A DNA stretch of 43,075 nt from an uncultured Clostridia bacterium (GTDB lineage Bacteria > Bacillota > Clostridia > TANB77 > CAG-508), in the NCBI GenBank assembly GCA_934121875.1, contig CAKOVG010000008.1, forward strand, positions 1 through 43,075, in the 5' to 3' direction. Shown in pieces: positions 27,241 to 37,112 of this stretch (position 1 is the first letter of the stretch; the number at the start of each line of letters is the position of its first letter). Under the pieces are notes generated by a model. The model saw only the letters and a program-made list of their open reading frames with translations. It did not search any database and was not told where the DNA came from. The position numbers and the translations under genes are program-made.

Positions 27241-28761
27241 ATGAAACGTTATTTATTAAAAGATTACATTGATATTTTAAAAAAGGAAAATTTAATAGAA
27301 AATGTGTGCTTATGTGACAACATATTAAATACGTCCATTGAAAAATTAAAGCATAATTCAAAAGAAGTTGCTAATAACACTTTGTATATTTGTAAAGGTT
27401 TAAATTACAAACCAGAGTATTTAAATGAGGCAGTTTTAAATGGTGCTACTGCATATATTGCAGAAGCTAAAAATGTAACAATTCCAGATTTTCCACATAT
27501 TGTTGTTAATAATATAAGAAAAGCTTTAGCTGCTGTTTCTTATATGTATTACGATTTTCCAGCCGATAAAATAAATATGATTGGCCTTACTGGTACAAAG
27601 GGAAAATCCACTACTGCTTACTATATAAAAAGTATTTTAGATGATTATATGAAAGAACATAATTTGCCTGATACTGCGATTGTTTCTTCAATTGATACTT
27701 ACGATGGTAAGCAATGTAAAGAATCATTGATTACTAGCCCTGAATCTATTGATTTGCAAGAACATATTGCAAATGCTGTTGATTGCAAGATGCAAAATTT
27801 AGTTATGGAAGTTAGTAGTCAAGCATTAAAATTGGACAGAGTTCATGATGTTTTATACAAAGTTGGTGTATTTTTGAATATTTCTGAAGACCATATTAGT
27901 ACAATTGAGCACCCTAATTTTGAAGACTATTTTGCTTCTAAATTAAAGTTTTTTGACCAAGTTGAAAATGCTTGTGTAAATTTGGACTCAGACTATATTG
28001 ACCGCATTTTAGAAAATGCTCAAAAATCAAAAAAGATCATTACATTTAGTACCAAAAATGAAAAAGCTGATATATTTGCTTATAATATTAAAAAATTAAC
28101 CCATACATCAATTTCTTTTAGAGTTAAAACGGCTAAATTTGATGAAGAAATGTTACTAACCATGCCTGGATTATTTAATGTAGAAAATGCCTTAGCAGCA
28201 ATTGCTACTGCAATGGTTTTGGACATTCCTTTTAAAAACATTTATAATGGTTTAAAAATTGCTAAAGCAAGTGGCAGAATGGAAGCTCATGTTAGTAAAG
28301 ATGGAAATACTATTGTTATTGTTGATTATGCACATAATAAATTAAGTTTTCAAAAACTATATGAGTCTACTAAGCAAGAATATCCTGATAAAAATATAAT
28401 TACAGTATTTGGTTGTCCTGGCGGAAAAGCTCAGCTTCGTAGAAGAGATTTGGGCACACTTTCTGGTATTAATTCAAAGGTTAGTTATTTAACAGCTGAG
28501 GATCCTGGTCCAGAAGAAACTGTTGATATTTGCAAAGAAATTGCTGAGTATGTTGCTAAAGAACATGGAAACTACAAAATTATTGAAGATCGTGGAGAAG
28601 CTATAAAAGAAGCTATTTTGGATAATCCAAATAGTGTTGTTTTAATTACTGGAAAAGGCAATGAAACTAGACAAAAATATGGTAAAAAATATTTACCTTG
28701 TTTAACTGATACTCAATATGCTTTAGAAGCATTAGAAGAATATAATAAAAAAATAGGATAA
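27241..28761 (+). CDS. MurE-like UDP-MurNAc-tripeptide ligase family protein
   Basis: A 506-residue Mur ligase. It has the ATP loop GLTGTKGKSTT (115-125), the carbamylated-lysine region, MEVSSQALKLDRV (189-201), and DYAHN (362-366) in the C-terminal domain. The amino-acid-selecting motif, DNPR in meso-diaminopimelate-adding MurE, reads TAEDPGPE (418-425). The third-residue substrate may therefore differ, or this is a MurE paralogue. It acts in the cytosol. The start follows TTAGGAG and it stands alone between a hairpin and a terminator shared with smc. Confidence 0.87.
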   Translation: MKRYLLKDYIDILKKENLIENVCLCDNILNTSIEKLKHNSKEVANNTLYICKGLNYKPEYLNEAVLNGATAYIAEAKNVTIPDFPHIVVNNIRKALAAVSYMYYDFPADKINMIGLTGTKGKSTTAYYIKSILDDYMKEHNLPDTAIVSSIDTYDGKQCKESLITSPESIDLQEHIANAVDCKMQNLVMEVSSQALKLDRVHDVLYKVGVFLNISEDHISTIEHPNFEDYFASKLKFFDQVENACVNLDSDYIDRILENAQKSKKIITFSTKNEKADIFAYNIKKLTHTSISFRVKTAKFDEEMLLTMPGLFNVENALAAIATAMVLDIPFKNIYNGLKIAKASGRMEAHVSKDGNTIVIVDYAHNKLSFQKLYESTKQEYPDKNIITVFGCPGGKAQLRRRDLGTLSGINSKVSYLTAEDPGPEETVDICKEIAEYVAKEHGNYKIIEDRGEAIKEAILDNPNSVVLITGKGNETRQKYGKKYLPCLTDTQYALEALEEYNKKIG

Positions 28762-28765
28762 TAGC

Positions 28766-28800
28766 AAAAAAGAATGCCATTTAAAATGACATTCTTTTTT
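28766..28800. terminator. Bidirectional terminator between murE-like gene and smc
   Basis: AAAAAAGAATG plus CATTT pairs with AAATG and CATTCTTTTTT (one internal mismatch). It has a T-run on both strands and lies between convergent genes. Confidence 0.85.
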
Positions 28801-28802
28801 GT

Positions 28803-31800
28803 TTATTTTAGTTTAATTGATAATAGCTTACTAATTCCGTTTTCTTCCATAGTTACACCATATACTGTATCTCCTGCTTCCATTGTTCCTTTTCTGTGTG
28901 TTATTACTAAGAATTGTGTTTGTTTGCAGAATTTCTTTAAATATTCTGCAAATCTATAAACATTAACATCATCTAATGCAGCTTCAATTTCATCTAATAT
29001 ACAGAATGGTGCTGGATTTATTTTTAATATTGCAAATAATAGTGCTATTGCTGTAAATGCCTTTTCCCCACCTGATAATAACATCATATTTTGAAGTTTT
29101 TTTCCTGGTGGTTGAACTCTAATATCAATTCCACATTCTAAAATATTTTCTTCATTTTCTAATATTAACTCTGCTTTTCCACCATTAAATAATTCTGTAA
29201 ATACTTCATTAAAGTTTTTATTTATAAGCTCAAACTTTTCTTTAAATTGATTTTGCATTGTTGTTGTCATATCGCCTATAATTTTTCTTAGTTTAGACGC
29301 TGTATTTTCCAAATCTAAGCGTTGTTCAGACATGAAGTCATATCTTTCCTTAGTCTTTTTATATTCTTCAATAGAATCGATATTTATGCTTCCTAAGTCT
29401 TTTATTTTATTACGCAAACTATTTACTTGTTTTTGTGCTGTTGCCACATTATTAGGCTTTTGATATTCTTCTGTATTATTTGGTGTTAGTTCATATTCAT
29501 TCCATAAGCTTTCAATTACTTGTTGTAAGTCTTGCTCTATTTTTGTTTTTTTAACATCAAGTTTTATAATTTGTTCTTTTAAACTTTCTAATGTAGAAAA
29601 TTGACTTTGAATTTCATTTTCTGTATTTACTAATTTTTCACTTTTAGCAGTTCTTTCTTGTTTTAGCTCTTCCACTTTAGTTCCACTATTTGTTACTTCT
29701 TTTTTGATTTGTTCTATTTGAACATTATATTCTGTAATAGTTTGTTCTAATTTAGCATTTTCTTCATTTATTTCTAATATATTTTGATTTTTATTTTCAA
29801 TACTTTGTTCATTATTTTTAATATCTTGTGAAATTCTTTCTACCATTTCCTCAATTGAACTTTCACTTTCGTCAAAAGAAGTTACAGATATTTTTAAATT
29901 AGTAATATCAAAATTCAAATCATCAATATATTTTTGATTGTCTTTGTTGTTTAGTACAAATTCTTCTATTACTTTGTTTAATTCTTCTATTTGTTGTGTT
30001 AGAGTTTGTATTTCCGCTTCTTTTTGCTCTTTTAAAAGTCTATTTTCTTCTTTTTGCTTTTCTGTTTGTGTAACTTCTTCTTTTAATTTAGCAAGTCTAT
30101 TTTCCAAACGAGTAATATTTTCCTCAACTGCAACCATTTTTTGTTTTTCTGTTGCATATACTATTTCGATTTCTTGTAATTCTTTTTCAAGTTTAGCAGT
30201 TTGTTCAATACTATCTCCAATAGATGATGCATACTCTTCTTTTTCTACTGTTTTGTCAGCAATTTGTTTTTCTAATTTCTTAAGTTCTTTTTCTAGTTCT
30301 TCAATTTCTCTGCTTCTTCCCAAAATATTTACAGTTTTAGTTTGTACACTTCCTCCTGAAATAGAACCACTAGAACTTATAATATCACCCTTTAAAGTTA
30401 CTATTCTAAATGAATATTTATCTTTTTTAGCAAGTGCAATAGCTGTATCCATATCTTGAACAACTACTGTTCTTCCTAATAAACTTAAAATTATTTGCTC
30501 ATATTCTTTTTTGCATTTTACTAAATCTGATGCAATTCCAATTACTCCATCCATTTTAGTTAATTTATCTAACTTTTTACCTTGAACAGATGATATTGGT
30601 AAAAATGATGCTCTACCTAGGCTGTTTGTTCTTAAATATTCAATCATTTTTTTAGCATCTTGTTCTGTTGATGTTACAACATTTTGCAATGCTTGCCCTA
30701 AACACATTTCAATTGCTGTTTCATATTCTTTTTCAACTGAAATTAGGTTTGCTAAAACTCCATGAATTCCTTTATTTAAACTTGAATCTTTATCACATGC
30801 TACTAATAAAGATTTAACTGTTTTATTATATCCTTCTTTTTCTTTTTCAGTTTCAATTAAGAATTGATGTCTTGCTTGTTTCATTCTTTGTGTATATGTA
30901 AGTTTTGAAATTTCTTCTTCATATTGTTTTAGTTTGTTCATATTTTGTTCTTTTGCTTGAACACTTTTTTCTAACTTTTCTACTGCAGTATTTCTTTTTG
31001 ATTCTATATCATAAAATCCTTTTGAAATTTCATTTTTACCATATCTTGTAGAATCTAATTCAGATATAACAGTATCAATTTCATTTTTTAATTGTTTTTT
31101 ACGCTTTTCTAAATTCTCGTAATTAACATCTTGTGTATTTATTTCTGATGCCAATTCATATTTTTTGTCTATATTATCTTGAACAATTTGCTTTTTACCT
31201 TCTATTTCTAATTCTTTAGTAGATAATTTTTTTGACAATTCTGCAAGTTCTTCCTCTTTTTCTGCTAACTCTTTTTCAAACTTTTCTTTATTAGATGTTA
31301 AATTTGTTTTCTTTTCTAATTTTTGTTTTTGTTCATCTTTTAATTCTTCTATTCTGTTTTTTACTTCTAATATTTCAGTTTCAAGTCTTTGCTTATTTGC
31401 AGTATTGTTTTGTATTCTTTCATTTGATATTCCTATTTCAGAGTTTATTTTTTCTATTTTATTTGAACTTTCAAATCCAATATTTTGCATATTTTCAATT
31501 TGTGCTGTAATATCATCTACAACTTGTCTTAATTCTTCTTTTGAAGCTTGTAGAACTTCCATTTTACTATCTTCCGCTTCTTTTTGAGAAGTAATAATAT
31601 CTTCATCTTTTACAAGTTGTTCTAATTTTTCTTTATATGTATTAATATTATATATAAATAGCCCAACTTCAATAGATTTAAGTTCTTCTCTTAAATCTAA
31701 AAATTGTTTTGCTTTATCTGATTGCAATTTTAAAGGTTCAATATTTGCCTCTATTTCTGCTAATATATCATTTATACGAAGTAAATTTAATTTTGTTTGC

Positions 31801-32345
31801 TCTAGTTTTTTCTCTGTCTCTTGCTTTCTAGTTCTATATTTAACTATTCCAGCTGCCTCTTCAAAAATATGTCTTCTATCTTCTGATTTATTACTTAAAA
31901 TTTCGTCAATTTTACCTTGACCTATTATGCTATACCCATCTTTGCCAATACCTGTATCCATAAATAGTTCTAGTATATCTTTTAAACGGCAAGGAACTTT
32001 GTTTATAAAGTAACCTGTTTCTCCACTACGATATATTTTTCTTGTAACTGTTACTTCTGAGTATTCAATAGCAAGTTTTCCATCATTATTGTCAATTACC
32101 ATTGAAACTTCTGCAAAGCCTAATGATTTTCTTGCTTGTGTTCCTGCAAAAATGATGTCTTCAGATTTTGCACCTCTTAAAGACTTCATACTTTGCTCTC
32201 CTAATACCCAACGAATTGCATCTGATATATTACTTTTTCCAGAACCATTTGGTCCAATTACTGTTGTGATTCCTGGTTTAAATTCTAATATTGTTTTATC
32301 TGCAAAAGACTTAAATCCTTGCATTTCTATTCTTTTTAAATACAT
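28803..32345 (-). CDS. smc: Chromosome segregation ATPase SMC
   Basis: A full-length 1180-residue SMC, the core of the bacterial condensin with ScpA/ScpB. Walker A GPNGSGKSN is at 32-40. Two long coiled coils (about 170-500 and 660-1000) flank the hinge (about 510-650, containing GIHGVLANLI and the Gly-rich SSSGSISGGS). The ABC signature LLSGGEKAFTAIALL and Walker B FCILDEIEAALDD lie in the C-terminal head. The start follows AAAAGGTGA. It is 28 bp downstream of an uncharacterised gene. The usual ftsY partner does not follow; a convergent Mur ligase does. Confidence 0.97.
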   Translation of the reverse strand: MYLKRIEMQGFKSFADKTILEFKPGITTVIGPNGSGKSNISDAIRWVLGEQSMKSLRGAKSEDIIFAGTQARKSLGFAEVSMVIDNNDGKLAIEYSEVTVTRKIYRSGETGYFINKVPCRLKDILELFMDTGIGKDGYSIIGQGKIDEILSNKSEDRRHIFEEAAGIVKYRTRKQETEKKLEQTKLNLLRINDILAEIEANIEPLKLQSDKAKQFLDLREELKSIEVGLFIYNINTYKEKLEQLVKDEDIITSQKEAEDSKMEVLQASKEELRQVVDDITAQIENMQNIGFESSNKIEKINSEIGISNERIQNNTANKQRLETEILEVKNRIEELKDEQKQKLEKKTNLTSNKEKFEKELAEKEEELAELSKKLSTKELEIEGKKQIVQDNIDKKYELASEINTQDVNYENLEKRKKQLKNEIDTVISELDSTRYGKNEISKGFYDIESKRNTAVEKLEKSVQAKEQNMNKLKQYEEEISKLTYTQRMKQARHQFLIETEKEKEGYNKTVKSLLVACDKDSSLNKGIHGVLANLISVEKEYETAIEMCLGQALQNVVTSTEQDAKKMIEYLRTNSLGRASFLPISSVQGKKLDKLTKMDGVIGIASDLVKCKKEYEQIILSLLGRTVVVQDMDTAIALAKKDKYSFRIVTLKGDIISSSGSISGGSVQTKTVNILGRSREIEELEKELKKLEKQIADKTVEKEEYASSIGDSIEQTAKLEKELQEIEIVYATEKQKMVAVEENITRLENRLAKLKEEVTQTEKQKEENRLLKEQKEAEIQTLTQQIEELNKVIEEFVLNNKDNQKYIDDLNFDITNLKISVTSFDESESSIEEMVERISQDIKNNEQSIENKNQNILEINEENAKLEQTITEYNVQIEQIKKEVTNSGTKVEELKQERTAKSEKLVNTENEIQSQFSTLESLKEQIIKLDVKKTKIEQDLQQVIESLWNEYELTPNNTEEYQKPNNVATAQKQVNSLRNKIKDLGSINIDSIEEYKKTKERYDFMSEQRLDLENTASKLRKIIGDMTTTMQNQFKEKFELINKNFNEVFTELFNGGKAELILENEENILECGIDIRVQPPGKKLQNMMLLSGGEKAFTAIALLFAILKINPAPFCILDEIEAALDDVNVYRFAEYLKKFCKQTQFLVITHRKGTMEAGDTVYGVTMEENGISKLLSIKLK

Positions 32346-32373
32346 TTGTTACTTCACCTTTTCTTAAGTTTTG

Positions 32374-33408
32374 TTAGCGTTGTATGTCAATGTCCCATAT
32401 TTTATCTAAATATACCGGCACTGTTCCATTATTAATAGTTCCTATTAGAATTTGTTTTGCTTTTATGGCATCTACTCTCATTGCAATTTTTAAATTATTA
32501 TACTCTTCTATTCTAGTTTTCATATCTTTATCGCCAGTTAACATTTCCTTAGCTGCATCTCCTAATTTAGCAGCTTTTACTTTTCTTCTTAGTGAATAAA
32601 TTTGCTCATTTTCTGCTTTGCTTAATCCTTCATATTTTCTTCCACATATAAATAGTGCTTTATTATATTCCTTTTGTCCTATTAAATTTTGAATTACAGT
32701 ATTTACCGCTTGTACAGTTCCATCTCCACCAAGCTGTACTAAACTCTCAATTGCTCCTATTGGATTACTTATTTTATATTGTTCTGTATTTTCTCTTAAT
32801 TCCATATGTATTTGCATTACAATTTGCCTTTTATGTTTTTCTTCTGTTAAAGCAAATTTATTTTTAGGTGCCTTTTCAAATCTTGTTGCAGCCTCTTCTG
32901 CAATAGCTTTTTTAGCCATCTCAGGATCCAGAGTTCCATTTAATATAGTATTTATAACTTCCTTTATTTCTTTTGGTATATTTTCTCTCTCTTTTTGAAA
33001 TCTTGCTTGTTGTATTTTTATTATTTTCTTATGAATATCGCTAAATGATTCACTTACTTTGAAAATATCTTTGGGTAATTTTCTAGCAATTTCTCTTAGT
33101 TCTTCTTCTGTATTAGCTCTATCAATTTTCTGTTTGATAGTTGCATTTATTAGTTTTTTATAACTACTTATTAATTTTTCTATTTGTTCTTTTTGATCAA
33201 ATCTTGTTGTAGAAGATAATTTTGCATTTAATTGCAAGGTTTTATTTACTGCCGTTTCTAACTCTTTATCTGTTAGTTCTTTAATTTCTGGAGTTTCTTC
33301 TACTTCATGTGCATATTGCTTTTCATTAAATATTTCTTTATATAACTCCATCATTTTATTAATGATATATTGTATTTTTTCTTCTTCACTATCCAAAGCT
33401 TGTTTCAT
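32374..33408 (-). CDS. Uncharacterised helical protein upstream of smc
   Basis: A 344-residue soluble protein that I do not recognise. It is highly charged and predicted mostly helical, with Lys/Glu-rich stretches suggestive of short coiled coils (85-165). The last 160 residues look like helical-repeat units (LVQLGGDGTVQAVNTVIQ, YNKALFICGRKYEG). No signal peptide, membrane segment or catalytic motif is visible. The start follows GGAAGGAAA and the stop is 28 bp before smc, so the two are almost certainly co-transcribed. A role linked to SMC or chromosome handling is only a guess from position. Confidence 0.8.
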   Translation of the reverse strand: MKQALDSEEEKIQYIINKMMELYKEIFNEKQYAHEVEETPEIKELTDKELETAVNKTLQLNAKLSSTTRFDQKEQIEKLISSYKKLINATIKQKIDRANTEEELREIARKLPKDIFKVSESFSDIHKKIIKIQQARFQKERENIPKEIKEVINTILNGTLDPEMAKKAIAEEAATRFEKAPKNKFALTEEKHKRQIVMQIHMELRENTEQYKISNPIGAIESLVQLGGDGTVQAVNTVIQNLIGQKEYNKALFICGRKYEGLSKAENEQIYSLRRKVKAAKLGDAAKEMLTGDKDMKTRIEEYNNLKIAMRVDAIKAKQILIGTINNGTVPVYLDKIWDIDIQR

Positions 33409-33543
33409 AATTTCCTTCCTTTAGCTTTTAAATTAAATATATATTTTAAATTATCCATTACGATTATATCACACAAACTCTTATTTTGGAATAGTTTACG
33501 CCATTTTTCTAGTATTTTTGCAATTTTATGTAATAAACAAAAC

Positions 33544-33575
33544 ACCTGCCATTTTAAGTATTGGCAGGTATTTTT
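33544..33575. terminator. Terminator after the MtaD-like gene
   Basis: ACCTGCCA pairs with TGGCAGGT and is flanked by T-runs on both strands, directly downstream of the amidohydrolase stop. Confidence 0.82.
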
Positions 33576-33577
33576 TG

Positions 33578-34870
33578 TTATTTACTTAATCTTTCTAGTA
33601 TTTGTTTACATTTTGTTATAACTTCTTGAACATTTATATGGCTTATAGATCTATTTTCCATTAAAATGTTACCTTTTACAATTGTAGTATCTACATTTCT
33701 TCCACTTGTGTTGTATACTAGATTTGCTATTTCATTTAAGTTTGGAAGCATTGTAATATTGTCTAATTTTTCTTCTATATTTACTAAAATTATATCTGCA
33801 TCTTTTCCAATTTCAAGACTTCCTATTTTATTATCTAACTGTAATAGCTTTGCACCATTTATTGTAGCCATTTTAACTGCATCTTTGGCAGTAATTCTTT
33901 CTTCATTTTCGTGAATTCCGCCTTGTGCTAAACATGCAACTCGCATGGCCTCAAACATATCCATATTGCTGCCTGAGCCTTGCCCATCTGTACCAAGTGC
34001 AACATTTAGACCTTGTTTTAAGTATTTAGTTGTGTCTGCTATTTTGCAACCTAATCTTAAGTTTGATACAGGATTATGTACAATTCCACAGTCCATATCT
34101 TTTAAATATTTTATATCCTCGTCTGTTAACTTTACGCAATGTGCTAGTATCGTATGAACTTTGCTAAAATATTCTTTTAACACTTGTATTGCAGGGCTTT
34201 TATGTTTATTTTTTATATCTTCTATTTCATCAATACTTTCCAAAAAGTGTGTGTGTATTGGTAAATTATATTCTTTTGCTAAATTTGTACATGCTTCTAA
34301 TGCTTTATCTGAACAAGTATATAAAGAATGTGGAGCAACAGAGTAAGTTATCAAATCGTAATTTTTATCTCTTGATTCATAAAATTCTCTAAATTCATTT
34401 ATTCTAGTTTGTAAATCTCCTCCAATATCAACAATTGGTCTTGTAATAACTGCTCTTACTCTTGCATCTATAGCTGCTTGTCTAATTTGTTCAGGCATAA
34501 AGTATTGGTCATTTACACATGTTGTTCCTGTGCTAATCATTTCAATGTATGAAAGCATACTAGCCCAGTATATATCTTCTCTTGTTAATTTTTCTTCTAT
34601 TGGCCATATTTTATCATTTAGCCATTCATATAATTTACATCCTTCTGTGGTCTCTCTAAATATACTCATTGGAATATGTGCATGTGTATTTACTAAGCCT
34701 GGCATAACGATATGATTTTGGGCATCAATAATTTTATTTGCTTGATTTTCTATGTTTTCTTCTATTTTTGTTATCTTACCATTTTCTATTAAAATATCTT
34801 TTTTTTCAATTACAATATCATCATTTTTTATAAGTAATAATTTTCCACCTTTTATTAAAATATTGTTCAT
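33578..34870 (-). CDS. MtaD-like amidohydrolase (methylthioadenosine/S-adenosylhomocysteine deaminase family)
   Basis: A 430-residue metal-dependent amidohydrolase. Metal ligands are visible in GLVNTHAHIPM (two His of the HxH), HTHFLES, LAHCVKL and GTDGQGSGSNMDMF (the catalytic Asp). RETTEG and KMATINGAKLL further fit the MTA/SAH deaminase group, which deaminates adenosine-type nucleosides. Related SsnA/TrzN-type enzymes have similar motifs, so the substrate is provisional. Family length is complete. The start follows AGAGAGGTAA. It lies between acpP and the smc-linked pair but is enclosed by terminators, so it is likely transcribed alone. Confidence 0.9.
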   Translation of the reverse strand: MNNILIKGGKLLLIKNDDIVIEKKDILIENGKITKIEENIENQANKIIDAQNHIVMPGLVNTHAHIPMSIFRETTEGCKLYEWLNDKIWPIEEKLTREDIYWASMLSYIEMISTGTTCVNDQYFMPEQIRQAAIDARVRAVITRPIVDIGGDLQTRINEFREFYESRDKNYDLITYSVAPHSLYTCSDKALEACTNLAKEYNLPIHTHFLESIDEIEDIKNKHKSPAIQVLKEYFSKVHTILAHCVKLTDEDIKYLKDMDCGIVHNPVSNLRLGCKIADTTKYLKQGLNVALGTDGQGSGSNMDMFEAMRVACLAQGGIHENEERITAKDAVKMATINGAKLLQLDNKIGSLEIGKDADIILVNIEEKLDNITMLPNLNEIANLVYNTSGRNVDTTIVKGNILMENRSISHINVQEVITKCKQILERLSK

Positions 34871-34937
34871 GTACTTTACCTCTCTTGTTTTTTCTGACTA
34901 TGTGCCAATTGATACACACACTTATTTTTATTTTAAA

Positions 34938-34974
34938 GCAACAAGAAAAGTGGCTATGCCACTTTTCTTGTTGC
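34938..34974 (-). terminator. 17-bp perfect hairpin after acpP
   Basis: GCAACAAGAAAAGTGGC pairs exactly with its complement around a 3-nt loop, 6 bp past the acpP stop. The U-tract is short, so it may also act as an RNA-stabilising hairpin. Confidence 0.75.
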
Positions 34975-34980
34975 CTATTA

Positions 34981-35223
34981 TTAAGCTACATGCTCTTTTA
35001 TGTATTCAACAACATCGCCTACAGTAACTATTTTTTCTGCATCAGCATCTGGAATCTCCATATCAAATTCTTCCTCTAATGCCATAATTAATTCAACTAT
35101 GTCTAATGAATCAGCTCCTAAGTCTTCTATAAAAGATGCTTCCATAGTAACTGCTGTATCAGCAACTCCTAGTTGCTCTATAATTGTTTCTTTAATTTTT
35201 TCAAATACTTCTTCTGAACTCAT
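34981..35223 (-). CDS. acpP: Acyl carrier protein
   Basis: An 80-residue acidic carrier protein of fatty acid synthesis. The phosphopantetheine attachment motif is FIEDLGADSLDIVELIMALEE with Ser39. I chose ATG 35223, which follows AGGAGGTGA; the GTG at 35238 lies inside that site. It has its own promoter and a strong downstream hairpin. It is placed after plsX as in the usual plsX-acpP cluster, but rnc, which often follows, is 24 kb away. Confidence 0.96.
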   Translation of the reverse strand: MSSEEVFEKIKETIIEQLGVADTAVTMEASFIEDLGADSLDIVELIMALEEEFDMEIPDADAEKIVTVGDVVEYIKEHVA

Positions 35224-35272
35224 AATTCCTAAAGTCACCTCCTTTATTATTATGCTTACGCTGTTTACCTAA

Positions 35273-35301
35273 AAGATAATACAAGTATGCATAATTGTCA
35301 A
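35273..35301 (-). promoter_or_regulatory. Promoter of acpP
   Basis: TTGACA (35301-35296), 17 bp, TATCTT (35278-35273) on the minus strand, in the gap between plsX and acpP. Confidence 0.6.
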
Positions 35302-35355
35302 GCACTTTTTGTAAATATTTTATTTTTATTTTATAAAATTTATATATTTGTATAT

Positions 35356-36411
35356 TTATTCTATATTATTTTTTTCTTCTAATTTATTTTCATACTCTTT
35401 TGTAAATTGTTCTTTTAATTTTTCTACTGCTTTATTTTTAACAAATTGTTCTGCTTGTTTTATAGTAAATTCAAATACTTTAGCATCACTGCTTCCATGT
35501 GCCTTTACTACTGGTTGTTTTACTCCTAAAAATAGTGCTCCACCATACTCTTTGTAGTCTACACTTTTAGCAAACCTTTTAATTGCAGGCATACTTGGAA
35601 GTGCTGCTATTTTTGACAATAAATTTTTCTTTAAGCTTTCTGATAAAGTTCTTTTAACAAACTTTCCTAAGCCTTCAACTGCTTTTAAAAAGTTATTACC
35701 TGTAAATCCATCAGTTACAACTATATCAACATTTCCAGAAAAAGCATCTCTACCTTCTACATTGCCAATGAAGTTAACTCCTAAATCTTTACTCTTTTCT
35801 TTTAAAAGTTTATATGAGTCTTTCATTAAGTCATTTCCCTTAGTTTCTTCAGTTCCTATGTTTAACAGACCCACTCTTGGTTTTTTTGTACCAATTGTTG
35901 TTTCTAAATAAATACTAGCCATTTGTGCAAATTGTAGAAGATTAATTGGTTTGCAATTTGTATTTGCTCCACAATCCATTAACACCAATCTGCTTTTATA
36001 TGCTGGTAAAATTCCTGCTAAAGCTGGTCTATCTACTCCTTTTATTCTTCCTACTAAAAGAGTTGCACCAGTGAGTAGCGCTCCGGAATTTCCTGCTGAA
36101 ATAAATACATCTCCTTTTCCTTCTTTTAATAGATTAAATCCAACAACCATTGAGGAATCTTTTTTGTGCTTAATTGCTACAGTTGGTGTATCTTCCATTT
36201 CTATAGTTTCTGTTGTATTATGTATATTTATTCTTGGTGATATCTCTGATATGTCATTTTTACCGTAAATTTCCTTTATTTTTTTATTTATGATATCTTT
36301 ATTCCCTACTAATAAAATATCAGCCTCAATTTGATTTATTGCGTTTACAGCACCCTTTATTGTTGCAGCAGGTGCATTGTCTCCTCCCATTGCATCTAGT
36401 ATTATTACCAT
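35356..36411 (-). CDS. plsX: Phosphate acyltransferase PlsX
   Basis: A 351-residue PlsX, which makes acyl-phosphate from acyl-ACP for phospholipid synthesis. Motifs present are ILDAMGGDNAPAATIKGA at the N-terminus, SAGNSGALLTGATLLVGRIKGVDRPALAG near 105-135, and VVTDGFTGNNFLKAVEG with YKEYGGALFLGVKQPV in the C-terminal half. It is complete. The start follows AGGAGAAAATTTAAT. It is the first gene of its unit, with a promoter 120 bp upstream. Confidence 0.95.
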   Translation of the reverse strand: MVIILDAMGGDNAPAATIKGAVNAINQIEADILLVGNKDIINKKIKEIYGKNDISEISPRINIHNTTETIEMEDTPTVAIKHKKDSSMVVGFNLLKEGKGDVFISAGNSGALLTGATLLVGRIKGVDRPALAGILPAYKSRLVLMDCGANTNCKPINLLQFAQMASIYLETTIGTKKPRVGLLNIGTEETKGNDLMKDSYKLLKEKSKDLGVNFIGNVEGRDAFSGNVDIVVTDGFTGNNFLKAVEGLGKFVKRTLSESLKKNLLSKIAALPSMPAIKRFAKSVDYKEYGGALFLGVKQPVVKAHGSSDAKVFEFTIKQAEQFVKNKAVEKLKEQFTKEYENKLEEKNNIE

Positions 36412-36532
36412 ATTAAATTTTCTCCTTTTGCATTTTTTAGCATTTTATTCTTTAACTGCTATAATGCTTTTATTTTTTATATTTTAGTATCACGCTATCG
36501 AGTGTGTTTTTAAAATATATGAATGCTTTTAT

Positions 36533-36561
36533 ATTTTATAACTTATATTTACTAAAGTCAA
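36533..36561 (-). promoter_or_regulatory. Promoter of plsX
   Basis: TTGACT (36561-36556), 17 bp, TAAAAT (36538-36533) on the minus strand. The leader of about 115 nt contains an imperfect inverted repeat (ATATTTTA...TAAAATAT around CAC/GTG, about 36479-36518). I saw no clear FapR site. Confidence 0.6.
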
Positions 36562-36593
36562 GAAAGCACATAAAAAAAGCTAATTTCCTAAAA

Positions 36594-36634
36594 CAAAAAA
36601 ATAAACCTATAATATTTATAGATTTATTTTTTGT
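36594..36634 (-). terminator. Terminator after rplL
   Basis: An AT-rich stem (ATAAA and CTATA with TATAG and TTTAT, one mismatch) is followed on the minus strand by a U7 run. It closes the large ribosomal-protein operon. Confidence 0.75.
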
Positions 36635-36651
36635 TATTATATAGTATAAAA

Positions 36652-37017
36652 CTATGCTAATTCTACTGTAGCACCAACTTCTTCAAATTTAGCTTTTAAT
36701 TCTTCAGCTTCTTCTTTAGCTACATTTTCTTTAACTGTTTTTGGAGCTCCATCAACTAAATCTTTAGCTTCTTTTAATCCTAAACCTGTAGCATCTCTAA
36801 CTACTTTAATTACTTGAATTTTGTTTGCTCCTGCTTCTTTTAATACTACATTAAATGCAGATTTTTCTTCAGCTGCTCCTGCTGCTCCACCAGCAACTGG
36901 TGCTGCAACTGCTGCTGCAGATACTCCATATTTTTCTTCAATTTCTTTTACTAATTCTGCTAATTCAACAACTGTTAAAGTGTCGATAGTTTCTAATAAT
37001 TCATCAATTTTTGCCAT
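36652..37017 (-). CDS. rplL: 50S ribosomal protein L7/L12
   Basis: A 121-residue stalk protein that recruits translation factors. The N-terminal dimerisation segment (1-35), an Ala/Gly-rich hinge (about 36-50) and the C-terminal domain with NKIQVIKVVRDATGLGLKEAKDLVDGAPK are all typical. The start follows AAGGAGGTCATTTTAAA. A 182-bp gap with a hairpin repeat separates it from rplJ, unusually wide for this pair. Confidence 0.97.
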   Translation of the reverse strand: MAKIDELLETIDTLTVVELAELVKEIEEKYGVSAAAVAAPVAGGAAGAAEEKSAFNVVLKEAGANKIQVIKVVRDATGLGLKEAKDLVDGAPKTVKENVAKEEAEELKAKFEEVGATVELA

Positions 37018-37112
37018 TTTAAAATGACCTCCTTCTTTATTTTTTTATTATTTTAATCAATATGATTTCTGATTTGGAAATATATATAATTCTATTCCCA
37101 TTATTTTAATCT

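Noticed and set aside
30001..30459. Plus-strand ORF of 173 codons inside smc
   Set aside because: It is Ser/Phe-rich antisense of a coiled-coil region with no ribosome site.
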